This document shows positions 17,829 through 26,980 of a DNA stretch of 64,000 bases, piece by piece (position 1 is the stretch's first letter; every line of letters begins with the position of its first letter). The stretch lies in contig NZ_CP157940.1 of assembly GCF_040207125.1 (NCBI RefSeq), positions 2,046,001 through 2,110,000 of the forward strand, given 5' to 3'. The notes under the pieces are model-generated. The model was given only the letters and a program-made list of their open reading frames with translations, did no database searches and was not told the origin of the DNA. The translations under genes were made by a program, and so were the position numbers. This DNA is from Lacrimispora sp. BS-2 (lineage in GTDB: Bacteria > Bacillota > Clostridia > Lachnospirales > Lachnospiraceae).

Positions 17829-18261
17829 ATACTCTCACCTTTACCATCGCATTATGGCTTTCATCCCATGCTTCCACATCAACGATATTCGGTTCATCCA
17901 AGGTGCCGTTTATGATCTCCCCGATTATTTTTGCAAAATCAATGCTGGAAATATCAATACCTTTCGCTTCCATCTCCCTTCTGGCATCCACAGGAACCAT
18001 AGTAGTCATCTTATCCGCGATCTCACTGATCGTGGTCAGCAGGCGTATCGGTATATTTACGTTAACGTTAACGGAATTGTTATCCGACGTAACCTTAACT
18101 TTAAGGAATTTATAGTTTCGCCTTGCAGTCGTTACGGATTCGACCTTCTGAATCGTTCCTGCTTCCTTAGTCATATTCAGGGCTTCCAAAAGCTCCATAC
18201 CTTCGGCAGCGGTAATCTGACCTTTTTCTATCATTTCTAATATTTTTTGTTGTTCACTCAC
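17818..18261 (-). CDS. SHOCT-like/YvlB N-terminal-like protein
   Basis: The 147-residue protein starts MSEQQKILEMIEKGQITAAEGMELLEAL, the short SHOCT-type helical module that ends in an amphipathic 'GxItxeEa' pattern and is found at the N-terminus of YvlB proteins. The remainder has a beta-strand region (NYKFLKVKVTSDNNSVNVNVNIPI). The same short module recurs at the C-terminus of the upstream DUF2089 protein (LDQLSKGEISSKEATERI). It probably acts as an interaction partner or oligomerisation factor in an envelope-stress operon; the biochemical role is unknown. Confidence 0.65.
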   Translation of the reverse strand: MSEQQKILEMIEKGQITAAEGMELLEALNMTKEAGTIQKVESVTTARRNYKFLKVKVTSDNNSVNVNVNIPIRLLTTISEIADKMTTMVPVDARREMEAKGIDISSIDFAKIIGEIINGTLDEPNIVDVEAWDESHNAMVKVRVYVD

Positions 18262-18280
18262 AAACTGACCCTCCTATTTA

Positions 18281-18670
18281 TTATAGATTTTTTATCCGTT
18301 CTGTTGCTTCTTTCGATGAGATTTCACCCTTTGATAATTGGTCAAGAATTTCATTCCTGGCGGTTGCTTTGTCTTCATTTTCCTTAATCGATTCTTTTGA
18401 TGACACTTCATATCCAAGACTTCTTATGACTGAATCCAGTTTACCGCGGACCGTAGGATAAGAAATACCCAGTTCTTTCTCAACATCCTTGATATTACCG
18501 CGGCATCTTATGAATACCTTGACAAACTCAAGATCTTCTGCTGGAAGACGGCAGAATTCACAAGGCTGGAAATCTCCTTCAATAACTGTTGAACACTTGG
18601 GACAGCCTAGCTTGGTTATGGAAAGTTTTTCACCGCATACGGGGCATTTACCCGGAGCTTTGTATTTCAT
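18281..18670 (-). CDS. DUF2089 family zinc-ribbon/HTH regulator
   Basis: The 129-residue protein has an N-terminal zinc ribbon (CPVCGEKL...CPKC...CEFC) and a helix-turn-helix (KDVEKELGISYPTVRGKLDSVIRSLGYEV), the DUF2089 arrangement. It ends with a SHOCT-like helix. It is likely the transcriptional regulator of the operon it opens. The ATG at 18670 is preferred over the GTG three codons upstream because AAGGTG lies at correct distance. A consensus promoter is 34 bp upstream. Confidence 0.8.
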   Translation of the reverse strand: MKYKAPGKCPVCGEKLSITKLGCPKCSTVIEGDFQPCEFCRLPAEDLEFVKVFIRCRGNIKDVEKELGISYPTVRGKLDSVIRSLGYEVSSKESIKENEDKATARNEILDQLSKGEISSKEATERIKNL

Positions 18671-18703
18671 TGATTTCACCTTCCTAATGTATTATTTGAT
18701 TAT

Positions 18704-18732
18704 AGTATATGACCACCAATTAAATATGTCAA
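18704..18732 (-). promoter_or_regulatory. Sigma-A promoter of the DUF2089/yvl-like operon
   Basis: TTGACA (18727-18732) and TATACT (18704-18709) on the reverse strand are separated by 17 bp, 34 bp before the start codon. Confidence 0.75.
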
Positions 18733-19053
18733 TATTAAAATCAATAATATTAATTATAGTATTAAAATAATTAATATTTAATTCAAATATATGAAAACAA
18801 CCTTTTAATAATATTAATCTTGCATTTATCTGTTTTGCTCCAGCGCCGTCATAGGGCTTGTTCTCCGTTTCATGATTTTTGCAATCGGAAAATAAAGAAT
18901 AAGCAAAGGGAACGACAGCCTGCGTCGTGTTTCTTGGACAAACAAAAAGGCCGTAAACTGCCACAGACAATTTACAGACCTCTTTGCTTTAATATTCTTG
19001 TTTTTTATATGCCAAAAAATGCACTGCCCATGTGGGACATCTTTATTTCCTCT
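18733..19053. other. Intergenic DNA without recognised gene
   Basis: The left part is extremely AT-rich (repeats of ATTAATAT). The right part has short open frames on both strands, but none has a ribosome binding site or recognisable protein, and no terminator with a T-tract was found. Confidence 0.5.
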
Positions 19054-20286
19054 TTATTGATTATTTTTATGTCTTGCCAGAACCAGACTGGCTAATAAGC
19101 TAAGTACAGATACCAAAGCACAGGTCAGCCAACCGGCAGTCCAATGTCCATTGCTTCCAAGTAATACGCCTACGACCATAGGCGCGATTGGATTTGGAAT
19201 ATTAGCCGCCCCGGAGCAGAATGCCGTTCCCGGAATATTATCGTCTTCAGTATACACTTCAACGGGAAGGGCCCAGAAAACTCCGGCAGCCCAGGATACT
19301 CCGAACATCATTGTGCAGGAGACCAGAGCCAATGGCAGAAAACCCATGGCAGATGCATTGGGAAGCAAAACAGCAGCCATAGCACTTAATGCATAGCCAG
19401 CCGCCATGATCATGCTTCTGCTTCGTACTTTGTTCTTTGCTCTCATTGCAAACCAGTCTGAAACCCCGCCGGCCATAATTGATGAGACTACGGTCACAAA
19501 GCTGATTGCCAGCATTAGATTACCGGTTTGACCATAGCTGTATCCTATTATATTTGCATAGACAGACATATCTACGGTGACAGATTGGCATACCCATGTA
19601 TTGGCGATTAAGGCCAATATCAAAAGCCAGGTAACAGGCTGCCTGATGACGTTTCCATATACGTTTTTTGAGAGTACGTTAAGCTGGCTTTTCTGAGGAA
19701 CCTCCATAATTTTTTCTTTCGTCAGCAGCCATGCCGGAATTGCAAAAAACAGGCAGATTCCCCCCACGGCATAGAACGAAGCCTGCCAGCCCAGTACCGG
19801 TACAATTCTTCCTGAAATCCATGCTCCAACTCCGCTTCCGGCTACAAAGCTGCCGTTAAATAAAGCTGTTGCCAATGCAGTATAGCGTTTGTCCATCCAT
19901 AAAGTTATGGTTGAAATATAAAGCGGAAAAGCCATTGCATTAAAGCCCTGCATTCCTTTAAAAAGAAATAATAACAGTATGTATTTTCCGTTTACAGCCA
20001 TAGGTATAAGAAACTGGGGCAGTATTTGAAACATCAGTCCCAAAGCCATTGTTTTTTTCAGTCCAAAACGTTTGTAGACATAACTGGATAAAAACATGGC
20101 CGTGACAAGGCATACGGCCCGGGTAGTATCAGCCAGCAAAATCACCTGGCTGTCAACAGCAAGTGCTTCCGACAGGCTGTTGACTACCATACTGAACTGA
20201 GTGACCGATGCCGGAAAAAATATTCCCAGTAATGAATAACATGCTACCAGCAGCCACGGGTAACTTTTATATTTTGTAATTTTCAC
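19054..20286 (-). CDS. MFS transporter
   Basis: The 410-residue protein has 12 predicted membrane helices and the MFS loop signature between helices 2 and 3 (SSYVYKRFGLKKTMALG), with a second-half counterpart GGVSDWFAMRAKNKVRSRS. It starts 3 bp after the GntR regulator stop, so it belongs to the same operon as the C-S lyase and APC permease. An anion/sugar-acid or amino-acid-derived substrate is possible. The operon suggests a compound linked to sulfur amino acid metabolism, but this is inference. Confidence 0.82.
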   Translation of the reverse strand: MKITKYKSYPWLLVACYSLLGIFFPASVTQFSMVVNSLSEALAVDSQVILLADTTRAVCLVTAMFLSSYVYKRFGLKKTMALGLMFQILPQFLIPMAVNGKYILLLFLFKGMQGFNAMAFPLYISTITLWMDKRYTALATALFNGSFVAGSGVGAWISGRIVPVLGWQASFYAVGGICLFFAIPAWLLTKEKIMEVPQKSQLNVLSKNVYGNVIRQPVTWLLILALIANTWVCQSVTVDMSVYANIIGYSYGQTGNLMLAISFVTVVSSIMAGGVSDWFAMRAKNKVRSRSMIMAAGYALSAMAAVLLPNASAMGFLPLALVSCTMMFGVSWAAGVFWALPVEVYTEDDNIPGTAFCSGAANIPNPIAPMVVGVLLGSNGHWTAGWLTCALVSVLSLLASLVLARHKNNQ

Positions 20287-20289
20287 ATT

Positions 20290-21024
20290 TTACTCCTGTT
20301 TTGAGAAGAACCGTTCAAAATATTCCTCATAAGAATTTAAAAGGTACATCATATGCTCCTTCATATAAAAATAAGCAAATTCCGAATCATGGTTCTCTAT
20401 TGCCTTAAATATTTTTTTATGCTGACTATTGAGTTCAGCGGAAATCCTTTTTTGATGCTCAGGAGTAACAAGGCTCAGGACAGCGTGATTGCGGCTTTCA
20501 TTCTGGCTTTCAAGTTCTAAAAGCTCTTTCATAAAATCTATAAGTACTGCATTGCCCGCAGTTTTGGCAATCGCATAATGAAAATTGTCAAACTGGTTCT
20601 CAGCCGCCGGTACAGACTGTTTTACAAAAAGTGTATTCTTGATTTCCTGAATATCTGCTTCTGTTGCCCTTGCAGCAGCAACACGGGCAAGTTCTGGCTC
20701 TAATATCAGCCTTGCCCTGCTGGAATTCAAGAAATTTTTTTGATAATCTGCCTGCTGCTCTACCGCAGTCTCATCAGGAGTCAGAGTTTTTGCATCCACC
20801 AGGACAAAGCTGCCTTTTCCTTTTTTTGTTTCAATAATTCCAACCTCTGCCAGAGATTTCAAAGCCTCTCGGACGGTAATCCGGCTGACTCCAGTCATCT
20901 GTATCAGATCTTTTTCACTTGGAAGCATATCCCCTTTCTGATATACCCCCTGAGCTATCATAATTTTTATCTGTTCTACCACCTGCTCGTATAACGTGGT
21001 TGTGCTTTGTACTTTTTTCAGCAT
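20290..21024 (-). CDS. GntR/FadR-family transcriptional regulator (FCD domain)
   Basis: The 244-residue protein has an N-terminal winged helix (YQKGDMLPSEKDLIQMTGVSRITVREALKSLAEVGIIETKKGKGSFV) and a C-terminal FCD effector domain (RARLILEPELARVAAARATEADI, DNFHYAIAKTAGNAVLIDFM). The start at 21024 is chosen because CAGGAG lies 8 bp before it; an upstream ATG lacks a site. It likely represses its own operon. A palindrome in the promoter at 23648-23676 is a candidate operator. Confidence 0.88.
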   Translation of the reverse strand: MLKKVQSTTTLYEQVVEQIKIMIAQGVYQKGDMLPSEKDLIQMTGVSRITVREALKSLAEVGIIETKKGKGSFVLVDAKTLTPDETAVEQQADYQKNFLNSSRARLILEPELARVAAARATEADIQEIKNTLFVKQSVPAAENQFDNFHYAIAKTAGNAVLIDFMKELLELESQNESRNHAVLSLVTPEHQKRISAELNSQHKKIFKAIENHDSEFAYFYMKEHMMYLLNSYEEYFERFFSKQE

Positions 21025-21090
21025 ACTATTTCTCCTGTCATGCAATATTGGTTTATCTTATTATATCACATAACATGTAAAAAGTAACTT

Positions 21091-22425
21091 TTATTCTCCT
21101 GACCTGGCGGAAGAATAATGAATAACTTTCTTTTCTCTTATAAATGCATATATGATGACAATGATGCTGTATATTGCCATTATCTTCCATGCACTTTCAA
21201 TATCGCTGAAATTTAATACAGCAGCTAATGCATATCCAGCCAATGCAACGGTTGTCAGTATGGCAAGGACCGGTTTGCTGATTCTAAATGAAGTTTTTTT
21301 CATTGCATCCGGATTTTTCTTATAAATCAGATATCCGGTAAAAATTGGAAACATAACATAAATGAGAGATACTCCATTGCCCAGCATTGCGATTGTCGCA
21401 ATATCAATTCCGGTTAATACCGGTACGGTACCGACAATATAGAATACCGTGAGCAATACCCATGGGGTTCCTCTTTTTGTAAGAGATGCTGCCTGCTTTG
21501 GAAGCCAGCCTTCTTCTGCCGCGATCAATAACCCTTTTGTACACCAGGTAAAGGTTGCATTTAATGTGGAAGCAACTGCAAACATACCTCCGCCAATGAT
21601 AAAGAACACATACAATGGTTTTGGCAGAACTGCACTTGCTACGAGCACCAGGCTTTGTCCTGCCACCTGATCAACTGGTAAAACACCAACAGCTACAATT
21701 CCGATCAGCGCATAAATAACAGCTACAAATATGGTGCTTCCGATCATAGCCCGCGGTAAGTCGTGCCCCGGATTTTTCATTTCTCCGCCTAATTCGCTTA
21801 AAAATTCGGCTCCGCCGGTGGCAAAGGTCAGGAGACTTGATGCGGTTAAAAAATTAATCAATCCATTTGGCATAAATGCTTTCTCAGCCCGAAATACAGA
21901 CCAATCTACCTTTGGAAGACCTAATAGGATAAACAATGCCAAAGCTGCAATCAGTACGGCTACAAGGATGTTCTGCAGCTTTGCAGCCATATCAACTCCC
22001 ACCAGATTCATAACATAGCATAAGGTCAGGATCCCGAATGCAACAAAGGTCTGATTCATGCCGGGCATCAGGCTGCAGGCATAAGTTGCAAAGGTAATCG
22101 CAAACATAGAAAGAACCAGTTGTCCTGCAACCAATAATGCAAGATAAAAGAAACTTGTTTTTTTACCAATGTAGTCTCTGACATAGGTATACATGCCGCC
22201 AGTTGCCGGCACCGCACTCCCCAAAACAGCGAGTACCAAATTGGGGCATATAACCAGAACTGCAGCCATTAAAAACGCCAGCGGAGTACCTGCTCCCGTC
22301 AGTGCAATGCAAATCCCTGTCAATGCCATAATACCGGATCCAATAATCTGTCCGACCCCAATTCCCAATAAATCACCGAATCCAAGAACCTTTTTTAAGC
22401 CATCCTGTTTATTTTCTTCTGACAT
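21091..22425 (-). CDS. APC family amino acid permease
   Basis: The 444-residue protein has 12 hydrophobic helices and the APC signatures GIGVGQIIGSGIMALTGI, near the N-terminus, and SSLLTFATGGAEFLSELGGEMKNPGHDLPRAM. It lies 23 bp downstream of the C-S lyase gene, suggesting it imports that enzyme's substrate, perhaps cystathionine, cystine or another thio-amino acid. The substrate is inference from context only. Confidence 0.87.
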   Translation of the reverse strand: MSEENKQDGLKKVLGFGDLLGIGVGQIIGSGIMALTGICIALTGAGTPLAFLMAAVLVICPNLVLAVLGSAVPATGGMYTYVRDYIGKKTSFFYLALLVAGQLVLSMFAITFATYACSLMPGMNQTFVAFGILTLCYVMNLVGVDMAAKLQNILVAVLIAALALFILLGLPKVDWSVFRAEKAFMPNGLINFLTASSLLTFATGGAEFLSELGGEMKNPGHDLPRAMIGSTIFVAVIYALIGIVAVGVLPVDQVAGQSLVLVASAVLPKPLYVFFIIGGGMFAVASTLNATFTWCTKGLLIAAEEGWLPKQAASLTKRGTPWVLLTVFYIVGTVPVLTGIDIATIAMLGNGVSLIYVMFPIFTGYLIYKKNPDAMKKTSFRISKPVLAILTTVALAGYALAAVLNFSDIESAWKIMAIYSIIVIIYAFIREKKVIHYSSARSGE

Positions 22426-22448
22426 AACGCTACCTCCTCATTGTAAAA

Positions 22449-23618
22449 TCACCCAATATCATTCAGTGCCAGCTTGATACACTCAAGTCCCGCCATTAAC
22501 TGCTTTCTTGGACAAGCAATGTTCATGCGGACAAATCCATCGTATTTTTCCCCATAATGATGGCCGTTGTTCAAGCCGGCTCCAGCTTTTGCAATCCGTT
22601 TTACCAGTTCCTCACTGCTAAGCTGGTATGCCCGCATATCAAACCACAATAAATAGGTTCCTTCCGGTTTTGTAACCCTTACCTTTGGAAGAAAATCTTT
22701 CATGAATTTACAGACAGCCTCCGCATTTTGAGTCAGGTATTCCCGTTCTTCATCTACCCACTCATCGCCGTCTGCATAAGCAGCTCTGGTTGCTTCAAGA
22801 CCTAAGGTATTAGGGCAGAAAAGATATCTCGCATATAACCAGTGCTGATATTTTTCCCTTAATTCCTTACCGGGAATAATGAGGTTTGAAGTCTCAAGCC
22901 CTGCTATGTTGAAGGTTTTACTGCAGCTGGTACATACAATAAGCCTGTCTTGGATTTCTTCGAATTTTCCCATGGTCGTATGTACATGATCACCTAAAAT
23001 CAGGTCCCAGTGAATTTCGTCGCTAATGATAATAACCCCGTACTTTTTACTGATGTCCACAAGGCGCTTAAGCTCTTCTTTCTTCCAGACCCTGCAAACC
23101 GGATTATGAGGACTGCATAAGATTATGACCTTACCGCCAGCCTTACAGGCGGCTTCCAAACCATCATAATCCATACGATAACCATTTTCATCCAGGATTA
23201 AATCATTCTTTATTAACTGCCTTCCGGATGCCTGAATGATGGAATAAAACGGATCGTAAATCGGTGGTTGTATTATGACTTTCGCATCTTTTTCCGTCAA
23301 AGCTTCCAATGCATTACAGATTGCCGGAACAATTCCGCCAGTGGGTACGATCCAGCTGTGTTTTATCTTCCAGTCATGACGCCGCTGGCACCACCCTGAA
23401 ACGGCAGAATAATATTCTTCATTCAAATCCGTATAGCCAATTACCCCATTGTCTATGCGCTTTTTTAATGCATAAAGTATCGGTGTATAGGTTGGATAAT
23501 CTCCATCGGCAATGGAAAACGGCAGTAAACCGCTCATGCCATAATCAGTTTCCTGAAAGTCCCATTTAATGCAGGCCGTTCCATGACGATCCACTCCTTC
23601 ATCAAATGAATTTCTCAT
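22449..23618 (-). CDS. MalY/PatB-type PLP-dependent C-S lyase (cystathionine beta-lyase family)
   Basis: The 389-residue fold-type I enzyme shows PTGGIVPAICNALEALTEKDAKVI, CSPHNPVCRVW, SDEIHWDL and the PLP-lysine segment CTSCSKTFNIAGLETSNLIIPG. This subgroup cleaves C-S bonds of cystathionine or cysteine conjugates to yield thiol, pyruvate and ammonia. It is first in an operon with an amino acid permease, GntR regulator and MFS transporter. The start follows AAAAGGAG with good spacing. Confidence 0.9.
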   Translation of the reverse strand: MRNSFDEGVDRHGTACIKWDFQETDYGMSGLLPFSIADGDYPTYTPILYALKKRIDNGVIGYTDLNEEYYSAVSGWCQRRHDWKIKHSWIVPTGGIVPAICNALEALTEKDAKVIIQPPIYDPFYSIIQASGRQLIKNDLILDENGYRMDYDGLEAACKAGGKVIILCSPHNPVCRVWKKEELKRLVDISKKYGVIIISDEIHWDLILGDHVHTTMGKFEEIQDRLIVCTSCSKTFNIAGLETSNLIIPGKELREKYQHWLYARYLFCPNTLGLEATRAAYADGDEWVDEEREYLTQNAEAVCKFMKDFLPKVRVTKPEGTYLLWFDMRAYQLSSEELVKRIAKAGAGLNNGHHYGEKYDGFVRMNIACPRKQLMAGLECIKLALNDIG

Positions 23619-23647
23619 AGTCTTCTCCTTTTATCATGTTATGAAAT

Positions 23648-23676
23648 AGTATATATTACACAAGTCAACTTGTTAT
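23648..23676 (-). promoter_or_regulatory. Promoter of the C-S lyase operon with palindromic operator
   Basis: On the reverse strand ATAACA (23671-23676) and TATACT (23648-23653) are 17 bp apart. The spacer holds the palindrome ACAAGT-N2-ACTTGT (23660-23673). Overlap of a symmetric site with the promoter suggests repression, most simply by the operon's own GntR protein. Confidence 0.55.
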
Positions 23677-23804
23677 ATTATATAATAAGGTGGTATTCGA
23701 CAAATTTCAACAATTAAATTTGATTTTTATAAATTTCAACCTTTTCAACAAAAAAACGTTTAATTTTTGTGTATTATTACAAAATAAAAGCAAGCTGAAA
23801 AACG

Positions 23805-23844
23805 CGAAAAAAACGCCCTGGGCCAGACCTGGCCGCAGGGCGTT
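23805..23844 (-). terminator. Terminator of the sulfur-trafficking operon
   Basis: AACGCCCTG (23812-23820) pairs with CAGGGCGTT (23836-23844), with an inner GGCC/GGCC helix. On the reverse strand a run of seven T residues follows. It lies 31 bp past the stop of the thioredoxin-reductase-like gene. Confidence 0.9.
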
Positions 23845-23874
23845 GAAACAATAACTGGATCAATTATATTTTGT

Positions 23875-25095
23875 TTATTTGCAAATGCTGTTTATGCGCT
23901 CCGAAGTTATTTCATCATAATATTTTTCTATAATCTGGCATTCCTTGATCCAGACCATACAGGGAGCTTTCTCAACATGAAGCCGTTTTGCAATTCCATC
24001 TGACTTATAAATATCGATACAGGATACCCGGATGCCGCAATGATTCTGTTCAAACTCTTTGAAAACCGGCAGCAGTTCTCTTGCATGGGGATCGATTGCA
24101 TTATAGATATACACCAGGGAAGGCTTTCCTTCGTTCATGATCTGCTTTTCAAATATTTCGCTTTCCGAAACATACTTTTCTGCACCATATCCGGCAACAG
24201 CCCCATCTCCTACCGCTGTTGCAACCTGCTTTAAGTATTTGTCCCGCACATCTCCCACTGCAAATACTCCGGGTATGTTTGTTTCCATGCGTTCATTTGT
24301 TATCAGATAACCTCCCCGGTTCATCTCCAGAATATCACGGAATAATTCTGTATTTGGCAGGTAACCGATAAACAGGAAACAGCTGTCCACAGGAACAGGG
24401 ATCTTTTCTTCTGTTTTCACATTTTTTAATACAACTGTGTGCAGTCTTTCCTCTCCTTCAAAACTGTCAACGACCGTATTCCAGATAAATTCCATTTTCG
24501 GATTAGCAAGAGCCTGTGCTTTGGCAATCTCGTTGCAGTCCATTTTACCATCTTCATGCATAACAGATACCATAACCTTGTCTGCAAATTTGGTTAAAAA
24601 TATCCCCTCTTCAATGGCTGCATCTCCGCTTCCGATTACCATAACGGTCTTTCCCGTATTTGCCGCTGCATCACAGGTAGCACAGAAAGAAATCCCTTTG
24701 TCATAAAGGTATAAATCCTCATTTTGGGCTCCTGTCAAACGGGGTTTGCCGCCGCTTCCGATTATCACAACCTTTGCCTGGTAAATGGTACGGAAGGTCT
24801 CTACCTGCTTCATATCCCCTTCCAGGGATACGGATTTTACATCAGTTAATTTAAATTCCACACCGAATTTTTTAGCCTGTTTATGGAATAATTCCATCAG
24901 TCCAAGCCCTGTTGCTCCATCTGGAAAACCAGGATAGTTTTCTATTTCATTGGTATATGTAGCAAGCCCGCCTACCAGAGTTTTTTCTATGATCAATGTT
25001 TTAAGCTTGGCTCTGCCGCAATATATTCCCGCAGTTAAGCCGGCTGCTCCGCCGCCTATAATTACAACGTCATATGATTCTGTCTTTTTAGTCAT
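23875..25095 (-). CDS. Thioredoxin reductase-like flavoprotein with C-terminal CxxC-less thioredoxin fold
   Basis: Residues 1-310 form a complete thioredoxin reductase: FAD site VIIGGGAAGLTAGIY, redox pair CATC at Cys138/Cys141, NAD(P) site VMVIGSGDAAIEEG, and the second FAD motif GVFAVGDVRDK. Residues about 315-406 add a thioredoxin-like domain (PSLVYIYNAIDPHARELLPVFKEFE) in which the CGPC active site is replaced by NAIDPHA, so it cannot do disulfide exchange itself. The ordinary enzyme is about 310 residues, so the extension is a fusion. As last gene of the YedE-TusA-YedE operon it probably reduces a persulfide or selenium/sulfur carrier; that role is inferred. Confidence 0.85.
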   Translation of the reverse strand: MTKKTESYDVVIIGGGAAGLTAGIYCGRAKLKTLIIEKTLVGGLATYTNEIENYPGFPDGATGLGLMELFHKQAKKFGVEFKLTDVKSVSLEGDMKQVETFRTIYQAKVVIIGSGGKPRLTGAQNEDLYLYDKGISFCATCDAAANTGKTVMVIGSGDAAIEEGIFLTKFADKVMVSVMHEDGKMDCNEIAKAQALANPKMEFIWNTVVDSFEGEERLHTVVLKNVKTEEKIPVPVDSCFLFIGYLPNTELFRDILEMNRGGYLITNERMETNIPGVFAVGDVRDKYLKQVATAVGDGAVAGYGAEKYVSESEIFEKQIMNEGKPSLVYIYNAIDPHARELLPVFKEFEQNHCGIRVSCIDIYKSDGIAKRLHVEKAPCMVWIKECQIIEKYYDEITSERINSICK

Positions 25096-25211
25096 TACAT
25101 GTTCCTTTCTGAATACTCTTATTCAGCCTCCACAGCCGTTTTTTCTTTTCTCATGACCGGGTATTGATATTTTTTAGGGGCAATCAAATATGATCGCCCC
25201 ATGATTACAAA

Positions 25212-25760
25212 TCACATAAAATATTTGGCTAATAATTTGCTTCCCAGGAAAGCACCTACAAGCAAAAATGCCCCGAATACCCAGCCGGATAAGGAAAAAG
25301 CTGAAATTGCTGTAAATAACGCTCCTATATTACAGCCATTTGCAAGTCTTGCTCCATAGCCCATTAACAAACCGCCAAGAATTGCCGCCACTACCTGCCG
25401 TAATGACTTGATCTTCTTGATCTTAAACTGTGATGCAAATAACGTTGCCGCTAAGGCTCCCAATACAATGCCCAGATTGCGGATGGAAGCGCCGTCTGCC
25501 AGAAAGCTGGTATTCAGCTCCTTTTGCATCTTTTCAGAAGCATAATACACCCAGCCGCTTGCGTCACCGCCAAGAGCTTTATAAATCCAGGTGCCCCAGT
25601 TGGCAAATGCGCTTGTAACTCCCCAGCCGCTGCCCAGGACTGTGAAATGGGCAATTTGAAAAACTGCAAGCAAAACTGCACCAGCCACGTATGTTAAGGG
25701 CTCTTTTAACAGTTTTTTGTAAATCGGATGATCGCCAAGCTTAATAAAAAATTGCTTCAA
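25212..25760 (-). CDS. YeeE/YedE family transporter, C-terminal half
   Basis: The 182-residue membrane protein contains the YeeE/YedE (DUF395) signature GARLANGCNIGALFTAISAFSLSGWVFG with its conserved Cys. The family moves thiosulfate or other sulfur/selenium species across the membrane. A second half is encoded at 26044-26730, with tusA between, so the transporter is built from two polypeptides. It starts 29 bp after tusA. Confidence 0.85.
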   Translation of the reverse strand: MKQFFIKLGDHPIYKKLLKEPLTYVAGAVLLAVFQIAHFTVLGSGWGVTSAFANWGTWIYKALGGDASGWVYYASEKMQKELNTSFLADGASIRNLGIVLGALAATLFASQFKIKKIKSLRQVVAAILGGLLMGYGARLANGCNIGALFTAISAFSLSGWVFGAFLLVGAFLGSKLLAKYFM

Positions 25761-25789
25761 ATTTATTCACCTGCTTTCACAGAAGTTAT

Positions 25790-26017
25790 CTACTTCGTCT
25801 TTTCAATGACAATTTCCCACTCACCATCATCCACTTCTTCAATTTCTACGTTATGTCCCTGTTTTCTTGCCCACTCAGGAATATTCTTCATTGCACAGCT
25901 ATGATCGATGGATACGGCTAAAACGTCTCCTACGGATAACTCATTTATTTTCTTCTCAGTTTTCATAAGCGGGACCGGACAAGCCTCTCCCAGACAATCT
26001 AATGTAAATTCAGCCAT
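25790..26017 (-). CDS. TusA-like sulfur carrier protein
   Basis: The 75-residue protein has the TusA/SirA motif CLGEACPVPLMKTEKKI with the persulfide-forming Cys13 in CPxP, and the second landmark DHSCAMKNIPEWARKQGH. It would accept sulfur (or selenium) imported by the flanking YedE halves and relay it. A ribosome binding site AAAGGAG precedes the ATG. Confidence 0.92.
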   Translation of the reverse strand: MAEFTLDCLGEACPVPLMKTEKKINELSVGDVLAVSIDHSCAMKNIPEWARKQGHNVEIEEVDDGEWEIVIEKTK

Positions 26018-26043
26018 TTTTATATCTCCTTTATTTTAAAATT

Positions 26044-26730
26044 TTATTCTGCACTTCCCATTTTCTTTTCCTGCCATTTGACGGCTGCTATGTATAAAAG
26101 GACAATGATAAGTCCCTGTACAACGATTGCTCCAAACCAGCCAAACACATTCGGTAAAAAGATTTTCGGAGCATTTTCATTAAATCTGCTCCAGAAGTTC
26201 ATGTCGTGTGCACCCCAGAAAGAACCTGCAATGAAAAATACCAAAGACAGCATTTGCATGGTAAAGCCCTCTCCAACGCGCATCAAGGTTCCGGATGCAC
26301 AGCCACCGGCAATTACCATTCCGATACCAAACAGAACCGCGCCGACCATCAAGGGCAAACCGATGGGCGCTACGCCGGTCATGCTGAAATTGGATTCTGC
26401 ACTTGCCATTACACTGGCATACTTGATTGCCCAGAAACCAACGCTTGCAACTGCAACTGCCACCAATACGGCTCTTGTTACGGATGTGCTTCCGGTAATA
26501 CATGGATCACGGAATGCCGCCGTAAAGCAAAAACGAGAACGCTGCAGGATATACCCGAATGCAATTCCGAATCCCCAATAAACGGGCAGCTTATTGTTCC
26601 CTCCTGCCAAATAAAATCCAAATGCAATAATCAGGATTGTAAGCAAAATTGCATATGGAATCTGGCTCTTTTTTGGTTTTCTTGGTTTACGCACTCTTCC
26701 CCCACTTATGCTTGTGTTTACCTCTGACAC
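26044..26730 (-). CDS. YeeE/YedE family transporter, N-terminal half
   Basis: The 228-residue membrane protein carries LQRSRFCFTAAFRDP and GMVIAGGCASGTLMRVGEG, both YeeE/YedE pore motifs with conserved Cys. It is the first gene of a four-gene operon (yedE half, tusA, yedE half, TrxR-like). A GTG start is used, preceded by AAAGGGGG. Transcription is divergent from a LysR regulator whose likely box lies between them. Confidence 0.85.
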   Translation of the reverse strand: MSEVNTSISGGRVRKPRKPKKSQIPYAILLTILIIAFGFYLAGGNNKLPVYWGFGIAFGYILQRSRFCFTAAFRDPCITGSTSVTRAVLVAVAVASVGFWAIKYASVMASAESNFSMTGVAPIGLPLMVGAVLFGIGMVIAGGCASGTLMRVGEGFTMQMLSLVFFIAGSFWGAHDMNFWSRFNENAPKIFLPNVFGWFGAIVVQGLIIVLLYIAAVKWQEKKMGSAE

Positions 26731-26833
26731 GTAAATCCCCCTTTCTTAAAATAGTATTTGTTAATATTATAACAAAATCACAATTCAAATTATACCACAC
26801 TTATGAATATTCAGTTAATCAAGAATCCGATAT

Positions 26834-26854
26834 GTCATAAGATTTACTTATGAC
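26834..26854. promoter_or_regulatory. LysR-type operator (T-N11-A) in the divergent region
   Basis: GTCATAAG-ATTTA-CTTATGAC is a perfect 8-bp inverted repeat containing T-N11-A (26838 to 26850). It sits between the yedE operon and the LysR gene, where LysR regulators usually bind. Confidence 0.6.
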
Positions 26855-26892
26855 CCATTATTTTATCACACTAGCCACACCCAATTATATTT

Positions 26893-26937
26893 GCTATAAT
26901 AAAAGAACAAAAAAGAACTGTTAAGTTTTTAACAGTT
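26893..26937 (+). promoter_or_regulatory. Extended -10 promoter and 5'-UTR inverted repeat of the LysR gene
   Basis: TGCTATAAT (26892-26900) is an extended -10 without a clear -35. The transcript would include AACTGTTAA-GTTT-TTAACAGTT (26916-26937), a perfect 9-bp hairpin 43 bp before the start codon. Confidence 0.5.
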
Positions 26938-26980
26938 CAGTCAACTGGTTTGGAATTAAATGTCAGAAAGGCGGGGTAAC

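Noticed and set aside
18820..19095. Open frames of about 90 residues on both strands
   Set aside because: No ribosome binding site or protein-like pattern; regarded as chance frames in intergenic DNA.
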